Source of the DNA: Pseudarthrobacter phenanthrenivorans Sphe3
Lineage (GTDB): Bacteria > Actinomycetota > Actinomycetes > Actinomycetales > Micrococcaceae
DNA: 64,000 nt
NCBI RefSeq assembly: GCF_000189535.1
Contig: NC_015145.1
Span: 248,001 to 312,000, forward strand
Direction of reading: 5' to 3'
Made by a program: the position numbers and the translations under genes. Below are positions 33,804 to 42,990 of the stretch, one piece after another (position 1 is the stretch's first letter; every line of letters starts with the position of its first letter). Under the pieces are notes generated by a model that worked only from the letters and a program-made list of their open reading frames with translations, was not told the origin of the DNA and made no database searches.

Positions 33804-34265
33804 CTACCTCCGCTGCTGGACCCGCGCCCGGTGCGCGTTCCTTCGGAGCTGGAGGATGCGGGCGCCGCCGGCCATGGCCACGAGCACGCCACCGGTCACA
33901 CTGGCGATAAACAGTGCCATGCCCAGCGGGACCATGCCTTCCAGGCCGAAGTACCGCACCACCACCTGGTCCTGGTTCTGCATGATGAAGATGATGAGCA
34001 GGATGAGCACCACCAGCGCCGCAACGACGGCGGCCCACACCACTCCCGCCCGTGTCACCTTGGGCTGTCCGGCCGGGGGGTTCGCTGCAGGCTGGGTATT
34101 GGTTGCGGGCGGCGCGGTGGTTGCCGGTTGGCCCGCGGCCGGATCCTGCCCCGAGGCTGTGGATTCCACAGGGGAGGTAACCCGCGGCTGGGAGGCGGTC
34201 CCGCCGTCGTAATGTCCGCTGCCCGACTCCGGCTGTCCGGCCGATGGGTAGTTTCCGGTACTCAT
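33804..34265 (-). CDS. LapA-domain (DUF1049) membrane protein
   Basis: A 153-residue protein. A Pro/Ala/Thr/Gly-rich tail of about 70 residues is followed by two membrane helices with the LapA pattern VLILLIIFIMQNQDQVVVRY, FGLEGMVPLGMALFIAS, then a basic end RRNAHRARVQQRR. In Gram-negatives LapA links lipid A assembly proteins; in Actinobacteria the role is unknown. The 243 bp after it, up to the FAD oxidase start at 33560, shows no gene. Confidence 0.8.
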   Translation of the reverse strand: MSTGNYPSAGQPESGSGHYDGGTASQPRVTSPVESTASGQDPAAGQPATTAPPATNTQPAANPPAGQPKVTRAGVVWAAVVAALVVLILLIIFIMQNQDQVVVRYFGLEGMVPLGMALFIASVTGGVLVAMAGGARILQLRRNAHRARVQQRR

Positions 34266-34358
34266 GCTGGTCCTTCCTCAGATGCGGATGCTAAGCATGC
34301 TTATTGTCCCACCCTAGTGGGAGGGCTGATGGGAGCACAACGCAACTAATCCAGGACG

Positions 34359-34393
34359 CAGCGGAAGGGCCTTCCCTGAAGACCCTTCCGCTG
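34359..34393. terminator. Hairpin with T-tract between 34.3 and 34.4 kb
   Basis: CAGCGGAAGGG (34359-34369) and its exact complement (34383-34393), followed on the plus strand by ATTTTTC. The nearby genes are minus-strand, so it probably ends the small gene at 34415-34609 from the other side. Confidence 0.6.
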
Positions 34394-34414
34394 ATTTTTC
34401 GCCGGGGCTCGCGG

Positions 34415-34609
34415 TCAGACCCTCTCCTTGCTCCGTTCAGCTGAGGGGCTGCCAGCGGCCGGGGATTTCCACGGGAAGGACCAGAAGGTAAAGTCCGGGG
34501 CCTTAACCGCTCTCTCCGGGGTTTCTACCGGGGTGTCCTGCTTTGCTTCGGGCTTGTGGTCGGCTTCTTTCCTGCCCCACCCGAAGTCCTTGCTGGATGA
34601 ATAGCACAT
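34415..34609 (-). CDS. Small hypothetical protein, MCYSSSKDFGW type
   Basis: A 64-residue protein beginning MCYSSSKDFGWGRKEADHK, with a Pro/Glu-rich middle and FTFWSFPWKSP near the end. It has an AGGAGG site seven bases before the ATG, which is strong evidence for translation. The N-terminal motif resembles short proteins I associate with Arthrobacter relatives, but I know no function. It lies 29 bp after the next small gene on the same strand. Confidence 0.75.
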   Translation of the reverse strand: MCYSSSKDFGWGRKEADHKPEAKQDTPVETPERAVKAPDFTFWSFPWKSPAAGSPSAERSKERV

Positions 34610-34638
34610 CACAGACCTCCTACTAACGTGACTGCCCT

Positions 34639-34878
34639 TTAATCGTCCTCCTCTCGGGCGCCTGTGGCTACGTCGTTTGCCTCCTCGGGGCGGTGGAACT
34701 CGCACGGCCCCTGGTGCCGGAGGGGGAGGAGGCAGGTGCGTCCGCTGGGCAGATGGACCAGGGCGCACCGTCCCTGTTCGGCCAGGTCTTCCCTGATGTT
34801 GGCGTTGCTCAGGTCCGGCCTGGCGTCTCCGGTTTGAGGGGCTGCTTCGGTGGCGGCTACGGGATATTCAGCATTCAT
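34639..34878 (-). CDS. Small Cys/His-rich protein, possible zinc binder
   Basis: A 79-residue protein. The middle, GRCALVHLPSGRTCLLPLRH followed by QGPCEFH, contains three Cys and three His with spacing compatible with one zinc site. A GAGGAG ribosome binding site precedes the ATG. It lies upstream of, and on the same strand as, the 64-residue gene. Function unknown. Confidence 0.72.
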   Translation of the reverse strand: MNAEYPVAATEAAPQTGDARPDLSNANIREDLAEQGRCALVHLPSGRTCLLPLRHQGPCEFHRPEEANDVATGAREEDD

Positions 34879-35018
34879 GAGGGCGACTCCTCGTAGAGCA
34901 GTGGCCGGCGGAAGGAGTGCCGCGGCCTGATACTCGCCTAAGTCTGCTCCTGGAGGGTTACAGGGGCATTAAGGGCGCGTTAGGGGCGGGTCAACAAAGG
35001 CGGCCATCAGGACGCGGC

Positions 35019-36458
35019 TCAGAATCCCAGTTGGTTGCTCACGCGCAGCAGGAGGGACTCCGACCCCATGGGCCCAACGAGCTGGATTCCCATCGGCAGG
35101 CCCTCGCCGCGCCCGCCGCCGGTCCAATGGACAGGAAGAGTGATGGCCGGCAGGCCGCAGACATTGACCATGGAAGACCAGGGCGCGTATTCGCACTGCC
35201 TGCGGTAGTCGCCGTCGGCATCTCCCGGCCATTGTGCGGCCGGCCATCGGTCGTCGCCGTGCAGGGCGCCCGTGAACCAGCCCACGGGGCGCGGTGTCTG
35301 GGCCAGCGCCGGCATGAGCATCAGGTCCCACTGCGCGTATTGGACCACCGTGTCGTGCTGGAACCGGCGGAGGAACGCCAGGGCTTCAGCCAGCTTCGCC
35401 GGGCTGCGCTGCTGCGCCCGGCGCCGGAAGGTGCGGGTGAGGGGTGCCAGCAGTGCTTCGCGGTGCGGGCTGATCCTGGCAGTCCCCACTGGCGCCGTCC
35501 AGGCGGTAGTGAACGCGTCGGGGTATCGGTTGTCGTACCTGATGGAGGCTTCGCATATCACATGGCCGGCGTGCTCCAGGAGGTCCTGCCCAACCTTGAG
35601 GGCATCCAGGGCTGCGGGTTCCGGGCTGAAGGGAAAGGTCCCCCACCAAGGGCTGTCCAGGGTGACGCCGATCCGGAGTCGTGGAGGATCTTCGCTGAGG
35701 GCCGCCAAATAACTGCCGGTATTCACGGCTCCGCTATCGGGCGTTGCGGGGGAGGGTGCCAGGGCATCCAGCATGAGCGCTGCGTCTGCGGAGGTCCTGG
35801 CCAAGGGGCCGGCCACCACCAGCCGGGCCGGATCGCCCAGGCTTTCCCCCGCCGGAACCAGGCCGCGGCCGGGTTTTAGCCCCACGAGCCCGCAGGCAGC
35901 GGCTGGGATGCGGATGGAGCCGCCGCCGTCGGTCCCCGGCGCAAACGGCAGCAACCCGGCGGCAACGGCGGCAGCGCTGCCGCCGGAGGATCCCCCTGAG
36001 CTCCTGCTCAGTGCGTGGGGGTTGCGCGACGGCGGCGCGATCCGGTTTTCGCTGTAGGCCGTCAGCCCAAATTCGGGCACCTGGGTCTTGCCCAGGGAAG
36101 TTACGCCCGCTTCCCTGAGCAGGGCTACCAGGGGGCTGTCCGTGGGCGCCGGCCTGTGGTCCAGCGCCGCACTGCCATGGGTTGTGACCACCCCTGCCAC
36201 ATCCGTGAGGTCCTTGAAGGCCAGGGGCATTCCGTGCAGCGGGGGAAGCTCATCCGCCGGGACCCGTAGCCGCAAAGTGTCGGCGGCCCGTGCCTGTTCC
36301 AGGGCCTGTTCCGCCGTGACTGTGATGAAGGACCCGAGCAGGGGATTTTGCCGTTCTATCCGGGCCAGGAAATGGGCCGCCGCGTCCGATGCTGACACTT
36401 CTCCCTGCCGCAACTGGTCCCGCAGCACTACCGCGGGCAGGTCATGGAGCTCAGCCAA
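35019..36458 (-). CDS. Amidase (amidase signature family)
   Basis: A 479-residue protein with the Ser-cisSer-Lys triad: MPLAFKDLTDVAG (Lys), SSGGSSGGSAAAVAAG and GTDGGGSIRIPAAACG (the two serines). It hydrolyses an amide; substrate not readable, and it lacks the GatB partner expected of GatA. The start is a TTG at 36458 with GGACGGG upstream; no in-frame ATG precedes it. The region between it and the small genes is 140 bp. Confidence 0.9.
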   Translation of the reverse strand: MAELHDLPAVVLRDQLRQGEVSASDAAAHFLARIERQNPLLGSFITVTAEQALEQARAADTLRLRVPADELPPLHGMPLAFKDLTDVAGVVTTHGSAALDHRPAPTDSPLVALLREAGVTSLGKTQVPEFGLTAYSENRIAPPSRNPHALSRSSGGSSGGSAAAVAAGLLPFAPGTDGGGSIRIPAAACGLVGLKPGRGLVPAGESLGDPARLVVAGPLARTSADAALMLDALAPSPATPDSGAVNTGSYLAALSEDPPRLRIGVTLDSPWWGTFPFSPEPAALDALKVGQDLLEHAGHVICEASIRYDNRYPDAFTTAWTAPVGTARISPHREALLAPLTRTFRRRAQQRSPAKLAEALAFLRRFQHDTVVQYAQWDLMLMPALAQTPRPVGWFTGALHGDDRWPAAQWPGDADGDYRRQCEYAPWSSMVNVCGLPAITLPVHWTGGGRGEGLPMGIQLVGPMGSESLLLRVSNQLGF

Positions 36459-36651
36459 AGGCGTGCCCGTCCGTTGACCGGCAGCGACGTTCCCGGCTGT
36501 CCGGGCCGAAGTGGGCGGCTGGGGCAGGATGCGCAGGGGACACGTTTCCTCCTAGGGTCACTCAAGCTTAACTTGGCCGGAGCAGGTCCTCCCGCGGCAG
36601 CTGAAGCACTAGGCTTAATGCCGAACCCGATCGGCGAAGGCAGGACTCTCC

Positions 36652-36978
36652 ATGAGCGATTTCGACAACGTTCCCGTCAACGACATTCCCGAAGATGCCG
36701 TGATCCTGGACGTCCGTGAGGACTATGAGTGGGTGGCAGGACATGCAGACGGCGCACTCCACATCCCCATGGACCAGCTGCCGGCCCGGCTGGATGAACT
36801 GGACCCGGACGAGGACCTGTACGTCATTTGCCGCACGGGGGGACGCTCCTTCCGGGCAGCGCAGTGGCTCACCGGCCAGGGGTACACGGCCATCAATGTT
36901 GCCGGCGGGATGGACCAGTGGCTGGAGGCCGGCAAGCCATTGGTTTCGGACAACGGGCTGAAGCCCATCGTGCTGTAG
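36652..36978 (+). CDS. Rhodanese-like domain protein
   Basis: A 108-residue single rhodanese domain with LDVREDYEW, GHADGALHIP and the active-site loop CRTGGRS whose Cys carries sulfur. It is a cytoplasmic sulfurtransferase or sulfide-handling protein. It lies 12 bp upstream of pheA, so the two are probably co-transcribed, though no functional link is known. Confidence 0.9.
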   Translation: MSDFDNVPVNDIPEDAVILDVREDYEWVAGHADGALHIPMDQLPARLDELDPDEDLYVICRTGGRSFRAAQWLTGQGYTAINVAGGMDQWLEAGKPLVSDNGLKPIVL

Positions 36979-36990
36979 GCGGGAACATCC

Positions 36991-37929
36991 ATGCCCGCCT
37001 TGCCGGCCACCTACACGTTCCTGGGACCCGAGGGTACCTTCACCGAAGCAGCCCTCCTGCAGGTGCCCGAAGCTGCCCACGCTGACCGCGTGCCGGCGTC
37101 GAACGTCAACGCAGCCCTTGACAAGGTGCGCGACGGCTCGGCGCAGGCCGCGATGGTTCCGATCGAAAACTCGGTGGAGGGCGGCGTTACCGCAACCCTT
37201 GACGCGATCGCCGCCGGACAGGAGCTGCGCATCATCCGCGAAGTCCTGGTACCCATCAGTTTCGTCCTGGTGGCAAGGCACGGCGTCCGCTTGGCTGACG
37301 TGCGGAAAATCTCCACCCATGGTCACGCCTGGGCGCAATGCCGGCTGTGGATGGACGCGCACATTGCCCATGCAGAATATGTGCCGGGATCGTCCACTGC
37401 CGCTGCCGCCGTGGGGCTCCTCAAGGAGGGCTGCCAGTATGACGCAGCCATCTGCGCACCCCTGGTGGCCCGGGAACAGCCCGGCCTGGCGGTGCTTGCG
37501 GAGAACATCGGCGACAACCCGGAAGCCGTGACCCGCTTTATCCTCGTCAGCCGGCCGGGCGTCCTGCCTCCGCGCACCGGCGCGGACAAAACCACTGTGG
37601 TGGTGCCGCTTCCGGAAGACCGGCCCGGGGCGTTGATGGACATCCTCGACCAGTTCGCCAGCCGCGGGGTGAACCTTAGCCGCATCGAGTCCCGTCCCAC
37701 CGGGCAGTATCTGGGGGACTACTTCTTCAGCATCGACGCCGACGGGCATGCTGGTGACGCCCGCGTGGCAGACGCCCTCGCCGGCCTGCACCGCATCAGC
37801 CCCGCCACGCGCTTCCTGGGCTCGTATCCCCGGGCAGACATGCAGGCCGTGAAGGTGGAGCCGCACACTGCTGACGACGCCTTCCAGGCGGCACGGACCT
37901 GGGTGGAAGGCATTCTCCGCCCTGCATAA
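36991..37929 (+). CDS. pheA: Prephenate dehydratase
   Basis: A 312-residue protein. The catalytic domain shows YTFLGPEGTFTEAAL, MVPIENSVEGGV and the Thr-Arg-Phe motif in EAVTRFILV; the ACT domain begins DRPGALMDILDQFASRGVNL with the phenylalanine-site ESRPTG. It converts prephenate to phenylpyruvate in phenylalanine synthesis, with feedback by phenylalanine expected. No chorismate mutase domain is fused. It follows a rhodanese gene by 12 bp. Confidence 0.95.
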   Translation: MPALPATYTFLGPEGTFTEAALLQVPEAAHADRVPASNVNAALDKVRDGSAQAAMVPIENSVEGGVTATLDAIAAGQELRIIREVLVPISFVLVARHGVRLADVRKISTHGHAWAQCRLWMDAHIAHAEYVPGSSTAAAAVGLLKEGCQYDAAICAPLVAREQPGLAVLAENIGDNPEAVTRFILVSRPGVLPPRTGADKTTVVVPLPEDRPGALMDILDQFASRGVNLSRIESRPTGQYLGDYFFSIDADGHAGDARVADALAGLHRISPATRFLGSYPRADMQAVKVEPHTADDAFQAARTWVEGILRPA

Positions 37930-38066
37930 GTGCGGCGGGAAAGCGCTTCCGCCCGCTTCGCCGTAAGCGTAGGTAAATGCCGTTCGAAGTACTTCCTTAG
38001 GCTGTGGACAATGCGTATGCTTACTTGATCCATACGGGGGATGGCCCCTAACGAAGGGATCGCGCC

Positions 38067-38270
38067 ATGACTACCAGCAGCACCGAAAACGACGGCCAGG
38101 GAATGATCGTGAACCCAAGGCCAACCGCGGACAACCAGGATTGGGACGGCGATGAGGCTGACCGTGCTGACCGCCTGCGCTTCGAGGAAGAGCAGGCAAT
38201 GATCCGGGAGCAGTCCGAAGCGCACGCGGTGGCGAAGGCTGCGGAGGCCGCCCGGAAAGCCGGCGACTGA
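38067..38270 (+). CDS. Small charged hypothetical protein
   Basis: A 67-residue protein, rich in Glu, Asp, Arg and Ala, with a predicted helix in the second half (DRADRLRFEEEQAMIREQSE, AHAVAKAAEAARK). AACGAAGGG precedes the ATG by about ten bases. A bidirectional hairpin follows 39 bp after its stop. Not recognised. Confidence 0.65.
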   Translation: MTTSSTENDGQGMIVNPRPTADNQDWDGDEADRADRLRFEEEQAMIREQSEAHAVAKAAEAARKAGD

Positions 38271-38308
38271 CGCGACCTGGAGGCCTCGCCTTCTCTTTCA
38301 CCCAGGCG

Positions 38309-38338
38309 TTAGGGGCGGGGTTCTGACCCCGCCCCTAA
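38309..38338. terminator. Bidirectional terminator overlapping a stop codon
   Basis: TTAGGGGCGGGG (38309-38320) and its exact complement (38327-38338), loop TTCTGA. The TAG stop of the minus-strand kinase gene (38335-38337) lies inside the right arm. Confidence 0.75.
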
Positions 38339-39390
38339 TCTTGTCCTCTGACCCTCACTAAAAGCGACCGCGGCTCCACCTGGACTGTGAGCCTGGTGGC
38401 CTCGCCGGCGGTATCACCGTCCAGCTGCGTGGGCATTGGCTCCGGGCACTGGATGACGATCCTCCCTGACCGGTAGACGGTCATGCTGGGCAGTTTCCCG
38501 CTGTGCTTGAACATGATCTTGACGTACATGAGCAGCCAGCCGAACGCGCTCCTGGGGCTCATCACCACCACGTCCAGCATCCCGTCATCAATCATTGCCT
38601 GGGGGATGAAGTCGATGCCCCCCGGAATCAGGCCGCAATTGGCGAAAAGTACGCTGCGGATGTTCCTGACCTGTTCAGGACTCCCGTCCAGCGAAATCGA
38701 AACCTTCTTCCGGCGCCCGGGCAGGTGCCGCATGCCCGCTTCCGTATACGCCAGCCAACCGAGGGCTTTCTTCAGGCCCGTATTGGTGTCTGCCAGGATC
38801 TCCGCATCCATGCCGATCCCCGCTATCACCAAGAACGTGTGCTCGGAGGAGTCCCCGGTCCGGGAGTTCTCGATCCCCATCCGGGCAGTGTCGATATAGC
38901 GCTGCCGGCCGAAAAGGGCGGTGTTGACATTGTCATGGAGGTCGTTGAGGTCCAGATGCACGTTCCGGGCAAGCAGGTTTCCGGTGCCCAGCGGGATGAG
39001 GCCCATGGCCACGTTGGTGTGCACCAGGGACTCAGCCACAACACGGACTGTCCCGTCGCCGCCGCCCACCAGGATGACGTCGGGGTTGTGCTCGAGCGCC
39101 GCCTGCACCTGCGAATAGCCGGGGTCCTCCGCCGTTGTCTCAAAAAACACCGGGTCCTCCCAGCCTGCCGCCAGGCACCCCCGCTGGATCTTGGCCCTCG
39201 CCTCTTCCGAGCGGGCTTTGATGGGGTTGAGGACTACCGCGACGCGCTGCCGCGTGAGCCCGGATTCCTGCGCTTCCCCGCCCACCATGCTTCGGACGTG
39301 CAGGGCCTTGAGCCTGCGCACGCCCCACCAGCTGGAGATGGCAAACGCGAGGGCCACCCCAATCAGCAGGTACAGGATCCAGTCGCTCAT
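38335..39390 (-). CDS. Diacylglycerol/lipid kinase family protein (YegS/DagK-like)
   Basis: A 351-residue protein. An N-terminal membrane helix ([17 protein letters not shown]) is followed by the DAGK catalytic domain with [40 protein letters not shown] and later [12 protein letters not shown]. It would phosphorylate a lipid such as diacylglycerol at the membrane. It is convergent with the small gene at 38067 and divergent from serS. Confidence 0.9.
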   Translation of the reverse strand: MSDWILYLLIGVALAFAISSWWGVRRLKALHVRSMVGGEAQESGLTRQRVAVVLNPIKARSEEARAKIQRGCLAAGWEDPVFFETTAEDPGYSQVQAALEHNPDVILVGGGDGTVRVVAESLVHTNVAMGLIPLGTGNLLARNVHLDLNDLHDNVNTALFGRQRYIDTARMGIENSRTGDSSEHTFLVIAGIGMDAEILADTNTGLKKALGWLAYTEAGMRHLPGRRKKVSISLDGSPEQVRNIRSVLFANCGLIPGGIDFIPQAMIDDGMLDVVVMSPRSAFGWLLMYVKIMFKHSGKLPSMTVYRSGRIVIQCPEPMPTQLDGDTAGEATRLTVQVEPRSLLVRVRGQD

Positions 39391-39480
39391 GGTGCTTCAA
39401 CAGTAGCCCGGCGGAAGCCTATGGTTCCGGCACGCCCGGCGTCGCCCTCCGTCGTGCGTTGGATTGGATACCCTTGTGTG

Positions 39481-40761
39481 GTGATCGACGTAAAAGACCT
39501 CAGCGAAAACCCGGATAAATACCGTGCCAGCCAGCGTGCCCGCCGCGCGGACGAATCAGTGGTGGACGCAATCATCTCCGCGGATTCCGCCCGCCGCGCC
39601 GCGCTGATCCGGTTCGAGAACCTCCGCGCCGAGCAGAACGCCTTCGGCAAGAAGGTGGCGCAGGCCAAGGGCGACGAGAAGAAGGCCTTGCTGGCCGAGG
39701 TCAAGGAACTGGCCAACTCGGTCAAGGCGGCTTCCGCCGAGGCCGACGCCGCGCAGACCAAGCAGGAAGAACTGCTGCGCACTATCCCCAACCTGATCGA
39801 GGACGGCGTCCCGGAAGGCGGCGAGGATGACTACGTAGTGGTCAAGACTGTCGGCACGCCCCGCGAATTCCCGGACTTCGAGCCGAAGGACCATCTGGAA
39901 ATCGGTGAACTGATCGGCGCCATCGACATGGAGCGCGGCGCCAAGGTTTCGGGCGCCCGCTTCTACTTCCTCCGCGGCGTGGGCGCCCGGCTGGAAATGG
40001 CGCTGCTGCAGATGGCCATGGACCAGGCCATCGAAGCCGGCTTCATCCCCATGATCACGCCCACCCTGGTGCGTCCCGAGACCATGCAGGGCACCGGCTT
40101 TGACGTAAAGCACGACGCCGAGATCTACCGTCTCGCCGAAGACGACCTTTACCTGGTGGGCACCTCCGAGGTGGCGCTGGCCGGGTACCACGCGGACGAG
40201 ATCCTCGACTTCTCCGCGGGCCCCATCCGGTACGCCGGCCAGAGCTCCTGCTACCGCCGCGAGGCCGGTTCGCACGGCAAGGACACCCGCGGAATCATCC
40301 GCGTGCACCAGTTCAACAAAGTGGAGATGTTCATCTACACCACGGTTGAAGAGGCTGCTGCGGAGCACCAGCGCCTGCTGGCGTGGGAAGAGGAGATGCT
40401 GGCCAAGTGCGAGCTGCCGTACCGGGTGATCGACACCGCGGCCGGCGACCTGGGCATGTCCGCTGCCCGCAAGTACGACTGCGAAGCCTGGGTCCCCACC
40501 CAGGGCGCGTACCGCGAGCTGACCTCCACCTCGAACTGCACCACGTTCCAGGCCCGCCGCCTGAACATCCGCGAACGGGCGGTCAACCCGGAGGGCGTTG
40601 CCAAGGGCACCCGGGCAGTGGCCACGCTGAACGGCACCCTGGCCACCACCCGCTGGATCGTCGCGCTGCTGGAGCACCACCAGAACGCGGACGGCTCGGT
40701 CAACGTGCCCAAGGCCCTGCAGAAGTACCTGGGCGGGCTTGAGGTCCTCCCGGTCCTGTAG
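39481..40761 (+). CDS. serS: Seryl-tRNA synthetase
   Basis: A 426-residue class II synthetase. The N-terminal coiled-coil arm for tRNA-Ser covers about residues 30-100; motif 2 is [33 protein letters not shown] binds serine, [15 protein letters not shown] precedes motif 3, [19 protein letters not shown] use the GTG at 39481, which gives the family start VIDVKDL; GTG at 39478 is next to it. No ribosome binding site is obvious, so it may be leaderless. The frame is open far upstream through the antisense of the lipid kinase gene, which is not real coding. Confidence 0.96.
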   Translation: MIDVKDLSENPDKYRASQRARRADESVVDAIISADSARRAALIRFENLRAEQNAFGKKVAQAKGDEKKALLAEVKELANSVKAASAEADAAQTKQEELLRTIPNLIEDGVPEGGEDDYVVVKTVGTPREFPDFEPKDHLEIGELIGAIDMERGAKVSGARFYFLRGVGARLEMALLQMAMDQAIEAGFIPMITPTLVRPETMQGTGFDVKHDAEIYRLAEDDLYLVGTSEVALAGYHADEILDFSAGPIRYAGQSSCYRREAGSHGKDTRGIIRVHQFNKVEMFIYTTVEEAAAEHQRLLAWEEEMLAKCELPYRVIDTAAGDLGMSAARKYDCEAWVPTQGAYRELTSTSNCTTFQARRLNIRERAVNPEGVAKGTRAVATLNGTLATTRWIVALLEHHQNADGSVNVPKALQKYLGGLEVLPVL

Positions 40762-40781
40762 CTTTCGCCTTGTCCCGGGTT

Positions 40782-40825
40782 TGTTCGCGGATCTGCGCCT
40801 TCAAGGCCCGGATCCGCGAACAAGC
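40782..40825. repeat. 44-bp element, copy A (perfect palindromic ends)
   Basis: Layout TGTTCGCGGATC-N6-TTCAAGG-N10-CGAACAAGC. Copy A has near-perfect dyad arms: TTGTTCGCGGATC (40781-40793) and GATCCGCGAACAA (40811-40823). It starts 21 bp after the serS stop. A matching copy B with the same spacing is at 41936-41979. Confidence 0.8.
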
Positions 40826-40923
40826 TCCTGGCTCGGGGAGCTTGCCGCCGTCGCGCTCCCTGGTTGTCCACATAGGCCCACCCGGCTGCTGACTCCGTGG
40901 CGTCCAGCCGCCAGCCTTGTGGG

Positions 40924-41964
40924 ATGGAAATCCTGCCCGGACTGATCGATTCCGCCGCCATCCTGCGTATACAGGGGAGTACTGACCAGATCCACCGGGA
41001 GTTCCGGGCGGGACGCCTGGTCCGGATCCGGCGCGGTTTCTATGTGAGGACGGCGGACTGGCTCAGTGCCCGGCCTTCAGCGCGCTTCGCCTGGACGACG
41101 GCGGCCGTCGCGAGGTCCGTCAAGGGAGCGGTCTTGTGCGGGGAAACGGCTGCCCTGGCCAACGGACTGCCCACGCTTCGGACCCCGCCGTGTGTGGAAC
41201 TGGCAACCACCCTGCCCGGGCGGAGCGGAATTCGACGGTCGCCCCTGACGGTCCTGGGGGAGGGCGTGGCAGCACGGCAAGTCCGGGAACGCCGTTCATA
41301 TCCCCTGCGTTACTGCCTGAAACCTACGCTTGAGGCTATGGTGCAGGGCGAATTCAGGTGTACAAGCCCCGTTCAGACATCGCTTGACCTGATGGTGGCG
41401 GGCAAACCCGCTGAGGCCTTGGTGGTCGCAGACGGACTGGCGCGGCGGTTGCATGGCCAAGGCCACCTGTCGTCAGGCGCCAACCTGCTGGCCGTACGCG
41501 GGATCGCGGAAGGCATAGCGGCCCACCCCCATGCTTCGGCACGGCGCCGTGCGGAACGGGTAGCAGAACTGGCCAGTCCCTTGGCCGAGTCTGTGGGCGA
41601 GTCCTACAGCCGGGCAATGTTTGAGTTCCTGGGATTTGAGCAGCCCGTGCTGCAGCACGTCTTTTGCGATTCAGACGGTTTCATCGGCCGGGCCGATTGC
41701 TTCTGGCCGGGACACCGGGTTGTTGGCGAATTCGATGGTAAGGCGAAGTACGTCGAAGCCGCTGTTCGTGTTGGCACCACGCCGGAAGAGGCGGTGTACC
41801 GGGAGAAGATTCGTGAAGACCGCATCCGCGCCCTCGGCTTCGCCTTCGTGCGCTGGGGGTGGGCGGATATCGAAAACCCGGAGCGGCTGAGGCGGAAGCT
41901 CCTTGTGGCGGGGCTGCGACCGCGGATCAGGGGCCTGTTCGCGGATCCTTGCGTTCAAGGTTAG
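40924..41964 (+). CDS. Solitary AbiEi-like HTH / PD-(D/E)XK endonuclease-fold protein
   Basis: A 346-residue protein. The N-terminus has the AbiEi-antitoxin-like winged HTH pattern (IHREFRAGRLVRIRRGFYV). The C-terminus has a Vsr/DUF559-like nuclease core: Asp258 in GRADCFWPG, then Glu269, Asp271 and Lys273 in VVGEFDGKAKY, and REKIREDRIRALGFAFVRWG. No AbiEii toxin lies next to it. Its last nine or so codons (RGLFADPCVQG) are made from copy B of a 44-bp element, whose copy A lies upstream of the gene. ATG at 40924 is used, with GTG at 40897 possible. DNA cleavage is inferred from the fold. Confidence 0.78.
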   Translation: MEILPGLIDSAAILRIQGSTDQIHREFRAGRLVRIRRGFYVRTADWLSARPSARFAWTTAAVARSVKGAVLCGETAALANGLPTLRTPPCVELATTLPGRSGIRRSPLTVLGEGVAARQVRERRSYPLRYCLKPTLEAMVQGEFRCTSPVQTSLDLMVAGKPAEALVVADGLARRLHGQGHLSSGANLLAVRGIAEGIAAHPHASARRRAERVAELASPLAESVGESYSRAMFEFLGFEQPVLQHVFCDSDGFIGRADCFWPGHRVVGEFDGKAKYVEAAVRVGTTPEEAVYREKIREDRIRALGFAFVRWGWADIENPERLRRKLLVAGLRPRIRGLFADPCVQG

Positions 41965-41979
41965 GTTGCACGAACAAGC
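41936..41979. repeat. 44-bp element, copy B (degenerate right arm)
   Basis: TGTTCGCGGATC (41936-41947), TTCAAGG (41954-41960) and CGAACAAGC (41971-41979) repeat copy A with identical spacing; about 34 of 44 positions agree. Its inner right arm is degraded. It overlaps the end of the nuclease-like gene. Confidence 0.78.
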
Positions 41980-42110
41980 CCGGGAGTGTGGCGGGCGGCC
42001 CGGTTATTAACACTCACACCGGGGACAACCTGTGGGTATTTGCCAACTGTTCAACAACTCTGTGGCGCGCGTCCTAGCGGGATTTCACGGCCTTCTGCTC
42101 TACTTGATGG

Positions 42111-42974
42111 ATGACAACGCTGACTGAAACCTCAGTCGCCGGCAACGATGACCGGCGAGACAACAACGAGAACAACGCCATTAGCCAGAAGCTGATGGTC
42201 GCACTGGACGTGGACGGCACCCTGGTGAACCACGACGGCCACATGTCTGCGGGTGTCCGGGAATCCGCGCAGGCCGTAGTGGCTGCCGGGCACGAGGTCA
42301 TGATCGCCACGGGGCGTTCGCTGAATGCCACCTTGCCGATCATCGAGAAAATCGGGATCGAACGGGGCTACGCTGTCTGCTGCAACGGCGGCGTGACCTT
42401 GCGCCTCCACCCTGCGCTGGACGGCGGCTACGAGGTCATCCACAAGGCCACCTTCGACCCCGGACCCGCCCTCCGCGCACTGCGCGAACGGCTTCCCTCC
42501 GCCAAGTATGCGCTCGAAGATGAAGAGGGCAACTTCCTTTCCACCGAGCGCTTCCAGGACGCCAGCTTCGGCGTCGAGGCCATCGGCGTCGACTTCCACA
42601 CCCTGCTCGAGGCCACCGCCGTGCGTGTTGTGGTGTTCAGCACCGAGAACACCCCCGAAGAGTTCACCGCAGCGATTGAGCATGTGGGACTCGCCGGGGT
42701 GACCTACTCCGTGGGCTGGACTGCCTGGCTGGATATCGCCGCAGCCGGGGTGACCAAGGCCAGTGCCCTGGAGAACCTCCGCGGCAGGCTCGGCATTGAA
42801 CCGCACCTCACCGTGGCCATTGGGGACGGCCGCAACGACATCGAAATGCTCAGCTGGGCGGGGCGTGGCGTTGCGATGGGCCAGGCGCCGGAGGAAGTGA
42901 TCGCCGCCGCTGACGAGGTCACCCACTCAGTGTTCGACGACGGCGCTGCACACGTGCTGCGCAGCCTGCTCTAG
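42111..42974 (+). CDS. Cof-type HAD-IIB phosphatase
   Basis: A 287-residue protein. A polar N-terminal tail of about 28 residues precedes LMVALDVDGTLVNHDG (nucleophile), MIATGRS (motif II), TKASALENL (motif III Lys) and IGDGRNDIEML (motif IV), with the Cof cap between. It dephosphorylates a small metabolite. It is a paralogue of the protein at 8496-9317. A following phosphatase gene begins 16 bp downstream. Confidence 0.87.
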   Translation: MTTLTETSVAGNDDRRDNNENNAISQKLMVALDVDGTLVNHDGHMSAGVRESAQAVVAAGHEVMIATGRSLNATLPIIEKIGIERGYAVCCNGGVTLRLHPALDGGYEVIHKATFDPGPALRALRERLPSAKYALEDEEGNFLSTERFQDASFGVEAIGVDFHTLLEATAVRVVVFSTENTPEEFTAAIEHVGLAGVTYSVGWTAWLDIAAAGVTKASALENLRGRLGIEPHLTVAIGDGRNDIEMLSWAGRGVAMGQAPEEVIAAADEVTHSVFDDGAAHVLRSLL

Positions 42975-42990
42975 CGCAGTACAAGGCAGA

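Noticed and set aside
38503-39480. Long in-frame extension upstream of serS
   Set aside because: It is antisense to the lipid kinase gene; seryl-tRNA synthetase starts at the GTG near 39481.
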